DNA of 26,687 nucleotides. It comes from Amphimedon queenslandica (taxonomy: Eukaryota; Porifera; Demospongiae; Haplosclerida; Niphatidae). Every line of letters starts with the position of its first letter. The stretch's first letter is position 1. The DNA is taken from assembly GCF_000090795.2 (NCBI RefSeq), contig NW_003546349.1, positions 151,155 through 177,841 of the forward strand, given 5' to 3'. The notes below the pieces were generated by a model, which was not told the origin of the DNA, ran no database searches, and was given only the letters and a program-made list of their open reading frames with translations. The position numbers and the translations under genes are program-made. Of the stretch, positions 1 through 8,118 are shown one piece after another.

Positions 1-155
1 AGTAATGACTCCCTTTTTCTTTTTGAAAGACGGGATAGAGTGCTACGTAATTGCCGTCCTCGGCTTCTGAGCCTATCTTCCAGTGACCCTGTAATGACTT
101 TTTGTGGCTCCTTTAGAAGTGGTTTCAATGCCACAGTTGTATCATTTTCTGTCAT
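1..155 (-). CDS. Unidentified basic reading frame, runs off left edge
   Basis: An open frame of 51 codons starts at an ATG at 155-153 on the minus strand and is still open at the window edge. The product is polar, with a strongly basic second half containing an R-S-R-G-R-Q stretch and then K-R-K-R, which could be a nuclear targeting or nucleic-acid-binding segment. Its ATG overlaps the stop of the 55-codon frame at 152-319 in an ATGA arrangement, one frame over. The two could be an upstream ORF and a main ORF, or one coding exon broken by a frameshift. I do not recognise the family. Composition looks coding-like and unlike the AT-rich flank, but it is short and could be chance. Confidence 0.3.
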   Translation of the reverse strand, partial: MTENDTTVALKPLLKEPQKVITGSLEDRLRSRGRQLRSTLSRLSKRKRESL

Positions 156-319
156 GATCCCATTTCTATTTGGCTAACAATAGATTTACATTCCTGCAGA
201 TTTAAGTGCCATAAGTAAAGGACATCATTCTTCACTTCCAGGCAGCAGTAGACATCATCTGAGCTTGTGGATCTCCTTTCATTTGCTGCAGCAGCTCTCA
301 GTTTTGCTTGTTGCGCCAT
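152..319 (-). CDS. Unidentified 55-residue reading frame, possible first exon
   Basis: The ATG is at 319-317 and the TGA at 154-152 on the minus strand. The product starts M-A-Q-Q-A-K-L, has an alanine-rich helix-like start, then an S/D patch and a more hydrophobic segment containing V-Y-C-C-L-E-V. Codon use is plausible for a real exon. It overlaps the next frame (1-155) by four bases in a different phase, so the pair may be an upstream ORF plus a main ORF or one frameshifted gene start. The window ends too soon to tell. No known domain is recognised. Confidence 0.3.
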   Translation of the reverse strand: MAQQAKLRAAAANERRSTSSDDVYCCLEVKNDVLYLWHLNLQECKSIVSQIEMGS

Positions 320-1731
320 TTCATTTTAATGATATTCATTGCAATAATTAAGTATTACCATAGTAACGAGTACTAATGGAGAAAAATGGATGTTTTAGGG
401 CCGCTGTTCAAAGCAGTATAACTTCTATGTAGTGTAAGTTTGGAACTTTATCGGACTATGATGGCTTTCTATCAGTCTTTTTGATTAGACAGGAGGCTAT
501 AGTTCTTTAAAATTTATCCGTCTAGACAGCAAGCGTGGCACTACTACAGCGGACTACATTTAGCATTTGTATTCTTGCTTTGAAAAGATCACTCTGGTAT
601 TCTTCGTTTGGAGAAGAAGTTAAAAACTTACTGGATCACTTGTAGCATTATCTGGAACACTGAAATGCTTGCTGAAGCCGATATACATGCAGCCAGGACT
701 GACTGAGCTTGGCTGCGGGCCCTGGCTTGCCTAACGCTAACTCTATAGGCTAATCTTCTTTTCAGTAAAACAAGCTGTTATCATAGTCTGGCTGATTCAG
801 AAGGTCAGGACTAGCAAGACTACTGGTATCATTGGTTACAGAGCTTATGAAGCAACTAGCAACACACTTATGTGTTTGCGGCAGCCATTACAAATTAATG
901 GCGTCATTGCAATTTTACCCTTGACTACCCCATGTAAACTTGACAAATGTTCCAGGCAAAGCTTGAGTTTTCATTTTTTTTGTACCACTGGACTGTAAAA
1001 AAGTTGCACTATCACAAATTATGCTCACATTTTGTCAAAACTTTATTTTTTTTTGTTATAACTATACAGAAAATTGAAATTATTGAATAAAATTTTACAT
1101 ATAATAAATGGGAAAATGGCGACAACTAAACATGACTACCCTTCATTCAAATGGAGAATGTTCCACACAAAGTTTCTTCAATCCAGATGAAATTTGGCAA
1201 GTGCCCAAGTATAATGTTCAGGATCAGCTACAGATGCTTACATTTTGATTGTTCTTTCTCTAAGGAGAGATATAGGATAAGCCCATTCATAACCTGTATA
1301 AATCAATTCAATAATATACGGAGATAATTGATTTGTATACTAATTTGTGTCGACTCATTTTGGACATGATTTGGGCCTATTATTCAGAATTGCTCTCGCT
1401 ACATTGTGGTCCACTTCAAAGGTACGAGGAGAATCGTTCAGTGAAGGAGAGCTCATCTAAGCCACTTGCAAGGCCGTACAAGGTAAGATAGAAGAGTTAT
1501 AATCATTTGAAAATTAAAAATTTGGTCGCCATTTTGAAAAATCAACCTCAACCCTACATATAGGTTACCGCCTATATTAATAGCCAACTTCTAATATGAC
1601 ACTTGAAAAACAACTACCAGCAGTATATAATAACGACACAGTTGACAGACGTAAAATATATCTACCAGGCTAGTGCCAGTAATAATGTAACCAAGTTTTG
1701 TGAAAAGACTAATAAGAGCATTAGCATACTG
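320..1731. other. Non-coding stretch, no gene seen
   Basis: No convincing frame occurs on either strand. The first few hundred bases are more balanced in composition and would be the promoter side of the minus-strand frames at 1-319 if those are real. From about 960 the sequence becomes AT-rich with T and A runs. No element termini were recognised. Confidence 0.5.
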
Positions 1732-1794
1732 AGCTAAGTTACCAAGTCTTCCCGGGAGGTTTTTAAGTGTTCCCCAGAGGTTTGCAAGTGTTCC
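1732..1794 (-). repeat. Three tandem 21-bp units encoding a heptad
   Basis: Read on the minus strand, three adjacent 21-base units (1774-1794, 1753-1773, 1732-1752) each start GGAA and would encode GTLANLW, GTLKNLP and GRLGNLA. They lie in an 85-codon minus-strand frame (1591-1848) whose first residues are merely antisense to the neighbouring retrotransposon, so the frame as a whole is probably not a gene. The repeat itself is clear, and the third unit is the most diverged. Confidence 0.55.
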
Positions 1795-1819
1795 GTGAGG
1801 TAGAGTGATATTAATTATA

Positions 1820-2625
1820 ATACTGGCCTCCTTTGCTGCAAAACCCAACTGGGTGTCTCATTGTGCTATAGAGGTTTCTATCTCCTTTCCGTCTTCTATT
1901 GATGTGTCCTGGCATTCTTTTTACCTCGAATCAGACCCTGATACTCGCTCTAGAGCTCTTGCCCTCTTAACTTTTGTCCTAAACTCAGGTGACTGGTTAT
2001 CCGTCATCCCATCACATCAACTAAGTCTGCACTTCCTGGCCAAGAGTATCACCAGTGTATAGAATACTGGCTTGGTGTAAACGTCTGTAGCGATACATTC
2101 TCCTGCTCGGTACGTTCTTCCCCACCAACACCTTTGGAGACCATTAAGTGGTTGTAAGGGTAAGAGAGACCTCATCCAATGCCATGACTCTATTAGAAAT
2201 GTCCTGCTTCCTAATGCCCAATCAGATGCATTTGCTCTTAGACAAGAGATGCTTTTACTTGTACCTGGCTCCTCTGTTTGTCCAACCAATGTCTTTCTCC
2301 CAAGGTGGAAAGGTGGACATCCAGTGGCCCTCAATTTTATGGTTATCCCCCCCTCAGGAGCCGAAGGTTGCTGCTGCTGCTGTGGTTCAGGGCTCATCTC
2401 TTGGTTTTGCAAGTCGCTCCAAGCTGGCCATTGTCATCGAAATGGGATGACTGTTGTCCCCATGGCTATTACGGCCCTTAGTGGATGAAGCTTCTTTGCG
2501 TCAGAGGCTACTGGCCACATTTCCTGTCTACTAGCTCTTCATTGTCATCCTTTGTCAGAAACCTGTTGTTACCTCTTTCAAAGGCTCTTCGTTGCCCTTT
2601 GGAGAGGCATTGCTTAATTATGGGT
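1820..2625 (+). pseudogene. Retrotransposon ORF, C-terminal remnant (copy A)
   Basis: The remnant covers the part of the protein after the reverse transcriptase. A first frame to about 2060 contains S-G-D-W-L-S-V-I-P, matching the same block near 5600 in copy B. A second, shifted frame holds the H-D-S-I-R-N segment near 2180 and the P-G-S-S...P-R-W-K-G-G-H segment near 2270-2320. A third covers the C-terminal tail near 2570 (L-F-Q-R-L-F-V-A-L-W-R-G). Several frameshifts and stops make it non-functional. In the endonuclease-like part the two aspartates of copy B are replaced: S-A-D-I-F became P-T-N-V-F and L-D-V-T-V became L-N-F-M-V. This copy supplies the family's true C-terminal tail, which the longer copy lacks. 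Confidence 0.7.
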
Positions 2626-2807
2626 TACCTGTCATCACTCGTTGCCAGCATCTGTTGGTGGCCCTACTGATTCTGTGATTCTCTTTCTATATAACTGATG
2701 TAATTGTTTCTTTTTGTCATTCCCCCTCTGGGTATTTTAATCTTCCTTTTTTACTCTCTCATGTTAGGTTTTTTTGGCCACTTACGTTTACTTCTTTCAG
2801 CAACAAT

Positions 2808-2810
<3 letters not shown>

Positions 2811-2840
<30 letters not shown>
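2811..2840 (+). repeat. Perfect (AAT)10 microsatellite, likely element tail
   Basis: Ten uninterrupted AAT units lie directly downstream of copy A. Position and orientation suit the 3' tail of the retrotransposon rather than a random microsatellite. A related, less perfect AAT-rich tract lies at 3022-3115. Confidence 0.8.
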
Positions 2841-2841
<1 letters not shown>

Positions 2842-3021
2842 GAGCTAATGCCCACATGTGGTTCAGCTGCTCCCATGTCCTTCCACCAGATGTCAATTGA
2901 TAGGTGTGACTCTTGCTTTCTTTCATAATTATTTCTTTATGTTGGTTTTTTTCTCTGGGCTTTTCCTTTCCGTTCCATTTTTGCATTTCTTTAATAATAG
3001 TAATACTTCATTTTAGCTATT

Positions 3022-3115
3022 GATAATAATAATAATAATAATCATAGTAATAATAAGAATAATAATAATGATAATCGTTAATAATAATGTAATGGTAATA
3101 ACAATAATAATAAAA
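3022..3115 (+). repeat. Imperfect AAT/ATAAT-rich tract
   Basis: Degenerate AAT units are interrupted by short motifs, ending two bases before the Cys-rich coding region of copy B begins. It could be the tail of another largely lost copy, or the insertion site of copy B in a pre-existing AAT tract. The 180 bases between this and the perfect AAT tract contain no recognised feature. Confidence 0.7.
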
Positions 3116-3117
3116 TT

Positions 3118-3236
3118 GCGTGTGGTTGTCCCAGATGTTGTGCTTGTAACGGCCCCAACACTGTCTGCAAGTCTTGTTTCTGCATCAAAAGAGGTATCCC
3201 CTGCTCCTCATGCCTCCTAGATAAGGAGAGCGTAGC
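3118..3236 (+). other. Cys-rich N-terminal cluster of retrotransposon protein
   Basis: About 40 codons contain roughly a dozen cysteines, in segments such as C-G-C-P-R-C-C-A-C and C-K-S-C-F-C. The spacing suggests a zinc-binding fold, but it is neither a classical C2H2 finger nor a retroviral CCHC knuckle. It would be expected to bind nucleic acid at the N-terminus of the retrotransposon protein. A single-base shift near 3235 separates it from the downstream frame. Confidence 0.6.
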
Positions 3237-3819
3237 TTGTGCCATAATACTGCCCCGCATCCCTCGCCTAATCAGCCCTGTGGTTCTTCAACACGTGCTT
3301 CTCCTAGGCCGGCTAACCAAACTGCTGCCCGGTTGTCCTCAGACCTTTTTTCTCTTGATACTATCTTCTCCACATGTGTCTATACTTTCTCCCATATCCC
3401 GAAAGGAGCCAGAGATGCTTGGGCTGGGACGCTCGCTAGAGACCTCACAGCTGTACGTTCTTTCCCCCAGGATTTTGACAGCTGGTCTCATCTCATGATG
3501 CTCCCCAAATGTGTTCGTCTATGCCCTTCTGTTTCTGGTCCTAGAGACTGGAAGGTCACTCTCCAGGTAGTTAGGGACCGTCTTAGTCCCTGGTCTCATG
3601 GTTGCCTCCCTGAATTATGGAATGCTGTCACTGCTGAGTCGCAAGAACTTTCATTTTCAAAGACAACCTCCAATAACTCTTCTTCAAGAAAGGTCCACCG
3701 TGCCGAGAGAGCTTTGGAGGATGGTGAATTCCGTAAAGCCGTCCAAGCTATATCTTTTAGAGGCCTCGCCCCAGTAAATGACAAGTCCTTCCAGTCATTG
3801 GTGGCCCTTCAGCCTCAAG

Positions 3820-4105
3820 CTTCTCCTTCATCACTCCTCTCCTCTTCATTACCTCTTTCTCTCTCCCCCAGTTCTCCCTCAGCCTCTCTTACACCTCCCA
3901 CCACCACTCCTGCAGCCTCTCTTTCATCTGTGTCTGTTTTCTCCTCTCCTTCATCGGATGCCACTCCTTCCTCTCGCCCTCTCAACCCGTCCTCCCTCAC
4001 TCCCTCTCTCTCTCACAACCTTCCTTCAGCCTCTCTCCCATCTCTCCCTTTCTTCTCCACTCTTCCATCTCCTCCCATCTCCCCCCTCTGTTTTTCTCTT
4101 AGGTC
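3820..4105 (+). repeat. Pyrimidine-rich S/P linker tract
   Basis: About 285 bases are overwhelmingly C and T on the plus strand, with many CTCTC, TCCTC and CCTCC runs. They encode a Ser/Pro/Leu linker between the Cys cluster and the RT in either of two open frames. The mirror frame on the other strand is a spurious acidic frame. Such a tract can slip during replication, and the frame changes near its end. Confidence 0.7.
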
Positions 4106-4583
4106 CCACTGTTCTTGGAGCGGTTGACTCCTTCCATAATGGCTCCTCCCCTGGTCTGTCTGACCTGCGCCCGTCCCATCTTAAGGAAGCTATCCACTGC
4201 CCCTCATCCTCTCATGCTTCTAAAGCCCTGACGGCATTTACTTCCTTCTGCAATCTCGCCTCTAGGGGGAATATTTATTCCTCGGTTGCCTTTCATTTTT
4301 TTGGTGCCTCTCTCCTAGCCTCACGTAAGAAGAATGGTGGTCTCTGTCCAATGGCCATCGGTGAATTTTTTGAAGTGGTTGTTGTCTAAGTGCCTTCTTC
4401 ACACCGTACTCCCTCAGTTAGTGGATATTCTTTCTCCTCTTAAGCTGGGTGTGGGCATTAGCTGTTGAGCTGAAGCTATCATCCATGCTGTCAACATCCA
4501 CCTCTCGGATTCTTCAATGCCTGCCTCAAACAAACTCACTCTTCTGGTTGACTTTAAGAATGCCTTTGATTCTATTAGGAGAG

Positions 4584-4617
4584 ATGTTATGGTATCAGAG
4601 ATGTTATGGTATCAGAG
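4584..4617 (+). repeat. 17-bp tandem duplication in the RT
   Basis: The 17-base unit atgttatggtatcagag occurs twice back to back (4584-4600 and 4601-4617), right after the F-D-S-I-R-R motif of the reverse transcriptase. The length is not a multiple of three, so it alters the frame in this conserved region. Confidence 0.9.
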
Positions 4618-5710
4618 ATATAGTTTCTGCCTCCCCTCTCTGTCTGCTTGGTTTAACTGCTTCTACAGCTCCACTTCAAATCTGTTATTTTGTAATACGT
4701 CCATTTTGAGCTGCACAGGGGTCTAGCAAGGTGACCCTCTTGGCCCTTTTGGTCTTGACATTGCTCTCCAGCCTCTGTTGCCTCTCTCCACATTAACTCT
4801 TGGTACTTCGATGATGGCACTCTCTCTGGTGATTCTGCTGCTATCAGTCAGGCCTTTGACATCCTTTTAATCTTAGAGTCCTTCCAGGGGTTTTCCCTCA
4901 ATAGATCTAAATGTCTCCTTTACACATCTACAGGCCTTGCTACTCCTCTCCCATCTGATGTCCCCACCACCTAGGAGGGCTTTGTTCTTTTAGGTTCACC
5001 AATTCGTCTTCCTTTGTACAATTCCTCCCACCTTTCAGATCGTATTTCAAAACTAGAGGCCACTCTTTCTCTTCTGCCTTCGCTTCAGGACTCACAGATG
5101 AAAACAACTCTCCTTCGGTCCTGTCTCTCCCTCCCTAAATTGGCACCTTCTCTTCGTACATGCAACCCGGTTTCTTTGGAATCTCCTTTCCGTCAGTTTG
5201 ATTTTCTGATGCTCTCATCCATGTCTGAGTCTATTGGATCATGCATCCGCCAATGGTCATGGCTCAAAGCCTCCATCCCTGTCTCAATGGGTGGTCTAGG
5301 ATTGCGGCAGACTTCCCTTCATTCTGCTTCAGCCAACTATGCCTCCTTACATAGCTCTTCTAGCATAATTGAGAAGACCCTAGGCTCAACCCCTGACTCT
5401 TCCTTTTTCTAGATAGCTGCCGTCCCCTGCTTGCTTCATCTGCCTCCAGACCTGACTGGATCTTTCATGACTCCATTGATGTTCCCATCTCTCAGCACTG
5501 CTTGTCCTTTTGTGTTGACAAATCTTTCTTTTCTTCCCTCCTTAGCTCTGCCCCCCAGTACACGTTTTAAGGCTCTTCCTGTCCTCTTCCCTCCCCCATT
5601 CTGGTGATTGGCTTTCTGTTGTCCCTTCCCGTCAAATAGGCTTACACTTCTTAAATCTGGAGTTTAAACTTTTCTGCCAATACTGGCTAGGTATTAATCA
5701 CAGCAGTGAG

Positions 5711-5967
5711 CCTTTTCCTTGTAGGGTCTGTTCTTCCCTAATTGATGTGTTTGGTGACCACCAGTTAGGCTGTCATAAGAACCGGGGCCTGATTCGACGT
5801 CACGACACTATCAGGGACATCCTGTATGTTTCAGCCCAATTTGCTGCCCTGGCTCCAAGGAAAGAGGTGCCTTCTCCCATCCCAGGGTCCTCTGCTCGTT
5901 CTGCTGATATCTTTCTCCATCAGTGGAAAGGTGGACACTTAGCAGCCCTGGATGTTACTGTCACTTC
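5711..5967 (+). other. CCHC knuckle plus endonuclease-like C-terminal domain
   Basis: The frame reads C-R-V-C (5720-5731), then a His at 5759-5761 and a Cys at 5771-5773, giving C-x2-C-x9-H-x3-C. It is followed by R-R-H-D-T-I-R-D, then S-A-D-I-F and A-A-L-D-V-T-V-T. R2, CRE and NeSL type non-LTR elements carry a CCHC knuckle followed by a restriction-like endonuclease with a (P)D...D-V arrangement, and this region resembles that. The candidate acidic residues are the Asp of A-D-I-F and the Asp of L-D-V-T. The assignment rests on motif order only. The domain is cut at 5967 by the Harbinger junction. Confidence 0.55.
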
Positions 5968-6815
5968 CTTACTCTGTGGTGTATGGCTACCTGTTCAGAA
6001 AATCGCACTGTGGGTCGTCCTTATGGTGTTGCAAGTGTACTTTATGTGTTGCTGTGCATGAAACAATTCATGCTATTGTGAAGAAATTACTACATGTATA
6101 CATTAAATTCCCAATGAGACAGAGTCTCATAAACATGGTTAATGAATTTGAAGAGAAGTGGGGCTTAACTTAATGTGCTAATGACATTGATGGTAGTCAT
6201 ATACCAGTACATCCTCCTGCAATGAATTACACACACTATTATAATAGAAAAGGATTTTATTCAGTGATGTTACAGGAAGTAGTTGATGCTAACTATCAAT
6301 TTCAAAACAACTATGTAGGATGGCCTGGGAGTGTACATGACTCGGGTGTGTTTGTTAATTCTAGTTTGTACAACAAAGCTGTAAACAAAGAAATTCTACA
6401 AGGCAACATTAGAATACAAGTGAGACAAATGTTCCAGCGTTTCTAATATGAGAAGCTGGATACCCATTACCACCATGGCTGTTAAAACCATTTTCCAACA
6501 ATTATAATCTTTCCTCTCAACAAAAAACATTTAACTACCATCTCTCACGAGCACGTATAGTCTCTGACAATGCCTTTGGATGCTTAAATGCACGCTGGCG
6601 TCATCTATCAAAGCAAAATTATATGGACATCAGAAGTGTTCCAAATTTTGTAGCTGCTTGCTGTTTCTTTCATGATTTGTGTGAACTTCATGGGGAAGAC
6701 TGTGATGAGTATTGGATGGAACTAGTTTGAGGAGTAATTGATGTACATGCACTGAATAATGAACAATGTATAGATGCTGGGGATACTGACGGTGACATTT
6801 GAGGAGCAATAATGA
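5968..6815 (+). pseudogene. PIF/Harbinger DDE transposase fragment (HARBI1-like)
   Basis: The DDE-superfamily transposase cuts and pastes its element. The fragment starts inside the N-terminal helical part (L-T-L-W-C-M-A-T-C), shifts frame near 6035, then reads A-V-H-E-T-I-H-A-I. A TAA lies at 6171-6173, just before the first catalytic block D-I-D-G-S-H-I-P (Asp at 6189-6191). The second Asp is in G-S-V-H-D-S-G (6339-6341). Another shift near 6450 leads to Y-P-L-P-P-W-L-L-K-P and then V-S-D-N-A-F-G-C-L. Family members have Glu before N-A-F-G; here it is Asp (6566-6568), so the third catalytic residue is replaced. The C-terminal region extends through A-C-C-F-F-H-D-L-C to about 6815 with two more stops. 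Non-functional. Confidence 0.85.
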
Positions 6816-7067
6816 TTACGTACACAATAACACAATTTATTGACATTAATTTTTAATTACTATTAACAGTGCACAAATCAATAATTATGACTATTATTAA
6901 AATGAAAATAATTATCAGTGTATGTAACAAAATTGTTAGGAAGGAAAATGAAATGTAGTCAATTGACTAGAGCACAGCATTTTAAATACTTGCAGCTGAA
7001 AGTCTGTCCTCCTTTCTTTGTCTTTTTAAGTAATCTCTCTTCTTTTCAAACTTTATTTTTTTGCTTC
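6816..7067 (+). other. AT-rich spacer between the Harbinger genes
   Basis: AT-rich sequence lies between the end of the transposase remnant and the inserted TA-flanked element. It contains short poly-A/T runs and a T-rich segment near 7040. No coding signal is seen. It is probably the intergenic region of the Harbinger element. Confidence 0.4.
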
Positions 7068-7069
7068 TA

Positions 7070-7272
7070 CACTGTTAAAACTGAGGTGTTGGCATACACT
7101 CGTGGGTGTCACAAATTTGGGTGTTGTTTACTATTGGGGTGTTGAATCAATCTAGCTTGGTGTTGTTCTATTAAAAGAGGGGTGTTACTACAACACTACA
7201 ACTTGTGTCAAAGTTAAAGGGTAGCCATGACACCCTTACAGGTGTTGCAATAACACTGTATTTAATACAGTG
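7070..7272. mobile_element. 203-bp TA-flanked miniature inverted-repeat element
   Basis: The element begins CACTGTTAAAA and ends TTTAATACAGTG, so its ends are inverted copies with one indel. TA flanks it on both sides (7068-7069 and 7273-7274), the target duplication of the Tc1/mariner superfamily. It has no coding capacity. The interior carries several short GGTGTT motifs on the plus strand and a few of the complementary AACACC type. The right end is itself a 21-bp near-perfect palindrome (7253-7273). It sits a few bases past the stop of the minus-strand Myb/SANT-like gene, so it entered the spacer of the Harbinger element. Confidence 0.7.
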
Positions 7273-7277
7273 TAATT

Positions 7278-7834
7278 CTACAAACTCTGAGCAGTTGCTT
7301 CATTCAATTTCTCTGTCATTGCCTTCGCTACTTTCTCAACCCAGCGACCTTTGTTCTTTTTCTTGAGAATTTTTTGTATAGGGAACTGACTTTGACAATG
7401 ATGGCTCCACCTGATCACCAAGAGGACTCTTAAGATTCATCATCACTATATTCTGTTGTTATGACTTTCATTTGATAATTGTTGATCTTTTATGTCATTT
7501 TCTTCTGAATTATCCATCTCGGTGTCTGATTAAGTCAATTTCTGTAATGTGTTTACAATAAATGGTGCTTCTGTTGCTGGCCTATCTCCTAACACAGCAA
7601 TTTTGTCCTGACGGTTGCTGTGACACGGCGCTTGTCCTTTATCATTCTGTACTGACTCTAGCTTCTTTGGTTTCTCTCTACACTTGACTGCTGATCTCTC
7701 AAACCCTGCTTCTTCATAGATTCTAAAACCTCATATGCAAGTTTGTATCTTTTACAACCTTCCAACTGAGCTTGCACAATACCATCACCCGAAATGTTGA
7801 TTAGGGCACTATCATCATCATCTTTCCAAGCCAT
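7278..7834 (-). pseudogene. Harbinger Myb/SANT-like DNA-binding protein, degenerate
   Basis: PIF/Harbinger elements encode a Myb/SANT-like (trihelix) protein that helps the transposase reach DNA. The ATG at 7834-7832 opens M-A-W-K-D-D-D-D, followed by A-L-I-N-I, Q-A-Q-L-E-G-C-K-R and Y-E-V-L-E-S-M. After a frameshift near 7712 the trihelix continues as E-A-G-F-E-R-S-A-V-K-C-R-E-K, then G-D-R-P-A-T-E-A-P near 7580. A further frame carries a basic tail, K-G-R-W-V-E-K-V-A-K-A-M, ending at a TAG at 7280-7278. The first tryptophan of the trihelix is kept, but I-W-G-D of the family is I-S-G-D here. The in-frame upstream Met at 7891 gives a hydrophobic leader unlike the family, so 7834 is preferred. 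Two or more shifts make it a pseudogene. Confidence 0.75.
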
Positions 7835-8044
7835 TTTTAGAGTGAGAAAAGGCAGGACAAGGCAGCTTAAATCAAGAAGGATCCAAGGCAACTTCTACAG
7901 ACTTCACTTGATTTGATTAAATCTAATAAATTGGATCAAAACAACACCTACAGGTGGAGTTTTTGAAAAGAACAGTTTTTAACCAAGCTGGCATGCCAAA
8001 ACAAGGTACTCCTAGCACGGTAGCTTCAGAGCCGTTTCGTTTTT

Positions 8045-8118
8045 GTTTACACTTGTAGCTGGAACTGTGGCAACACATTACAAACCATGATGGCACAGTT
8101 TTTACCTGTAGTGTAAAC
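8045..8118. repeat. Subterminal inverted repeat of the Harbinger right end
   Basis: The segment 8045-8069 (GTTTACACT...ACTGTG) is an inverted copy of 8094-8118 (CACAG...AGTGTAAAC), with 17 of 25 bases matching around a 24-base spacer. The outer copy is followed by GGGGC at 8119-8123, then ATTAG, which I take as the end of the element and its target. Confidence 0.5.

Larger units (their letters stand above)
1820..2840 (+). mobile_element. 5'-truncated non-LTR retrotransposon (copy A)
   Basis: This is the 3' end of the same family as the longer copy at 3118-5967. From about 1820 the translated frames follow the C-terminal region of that copy, including the shared GDWLSV block and the W-K-G-G-H block. 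The copy continues past the coding end into a short pyrimidine-rich 3' region and finishes in ten perfect AAT units. Loss of the 5' part and a short-repeat tail are the usual result of target-primed reverse transcription. Both copies are in the same orientation. The 5' boundary is placed where similarity to the other copy fades, and no target duplication was identified. Confidence 0.75.
3118..5967 (+). mobile_element. Near-full-length non-LTR retrotransposon (copy B)
   Basis: In order, the element carries a Cys-rich N-terminal cluster, an S/P-rich linker, a reverse transcriptase with recognisable motifs, a thumb-like region, a CCHC knuckle, and a region resembling the endonuclease of R2-type elements. 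No apurinic endonuclease is seen upstream of the RT. The 3' end is missing: similarity to copy A stops near 5967, where Harbinger transposase sequence takes over. The left boundary is taken at the start of the Cys-rich frame; a 5' untranslated part could lie further left. The clade assignment is inference from domain order and short motifs. Confidence 0.75.
3118..5967 (+). pseudogene. Non-LTR retrotransposon polyprotein, degenerate
   Basis: Single-ORF retrotransposon protein that would have nicked the target and copied element RNA at the nick. The first about 40 codons are Cys-rich in a C-x-C-x2-C-C-x-C pattern followed by C-x2-C-x-C and C-x2-C. The frame shifts near 3235, and 3237-4100 encodes a polar, then S/P-rich linker. 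The RT begins near 4110 (P-G-L-S-D-L-R-P-S-H-L). The first catalytic aspartate lies in D-F-K-N-A-F-D-S-I (Asp at 4550-4552), the Q-G-D-P-L-G motif is at 4727, and YFDD is intact at 4804-4815. A TAG sits just before Q-G-D and another near 4972. Shifts occur near 4100, 4360, 4780 and 5420. From about 5600 come G-L-H-F-L, the CCHC knuckle and the endonuclease-like tail. Both RT aspartate sites survive, but the reading frame is destroyed. Confidence 0.75.

Noticed and set aside
2017..2412. 131-codon minus-strand frame
   Set aside because: It is antisense to retrotransposon copy A, whose plus-strand frames match copy B block by block.
3815..4000. Acidic E/G/R-rich minus-strand frame
   Set aside because: It is the mirror of the pyrimidine-rich linker; any such tract is open on the other strand and yields acidic low-complexity protein.
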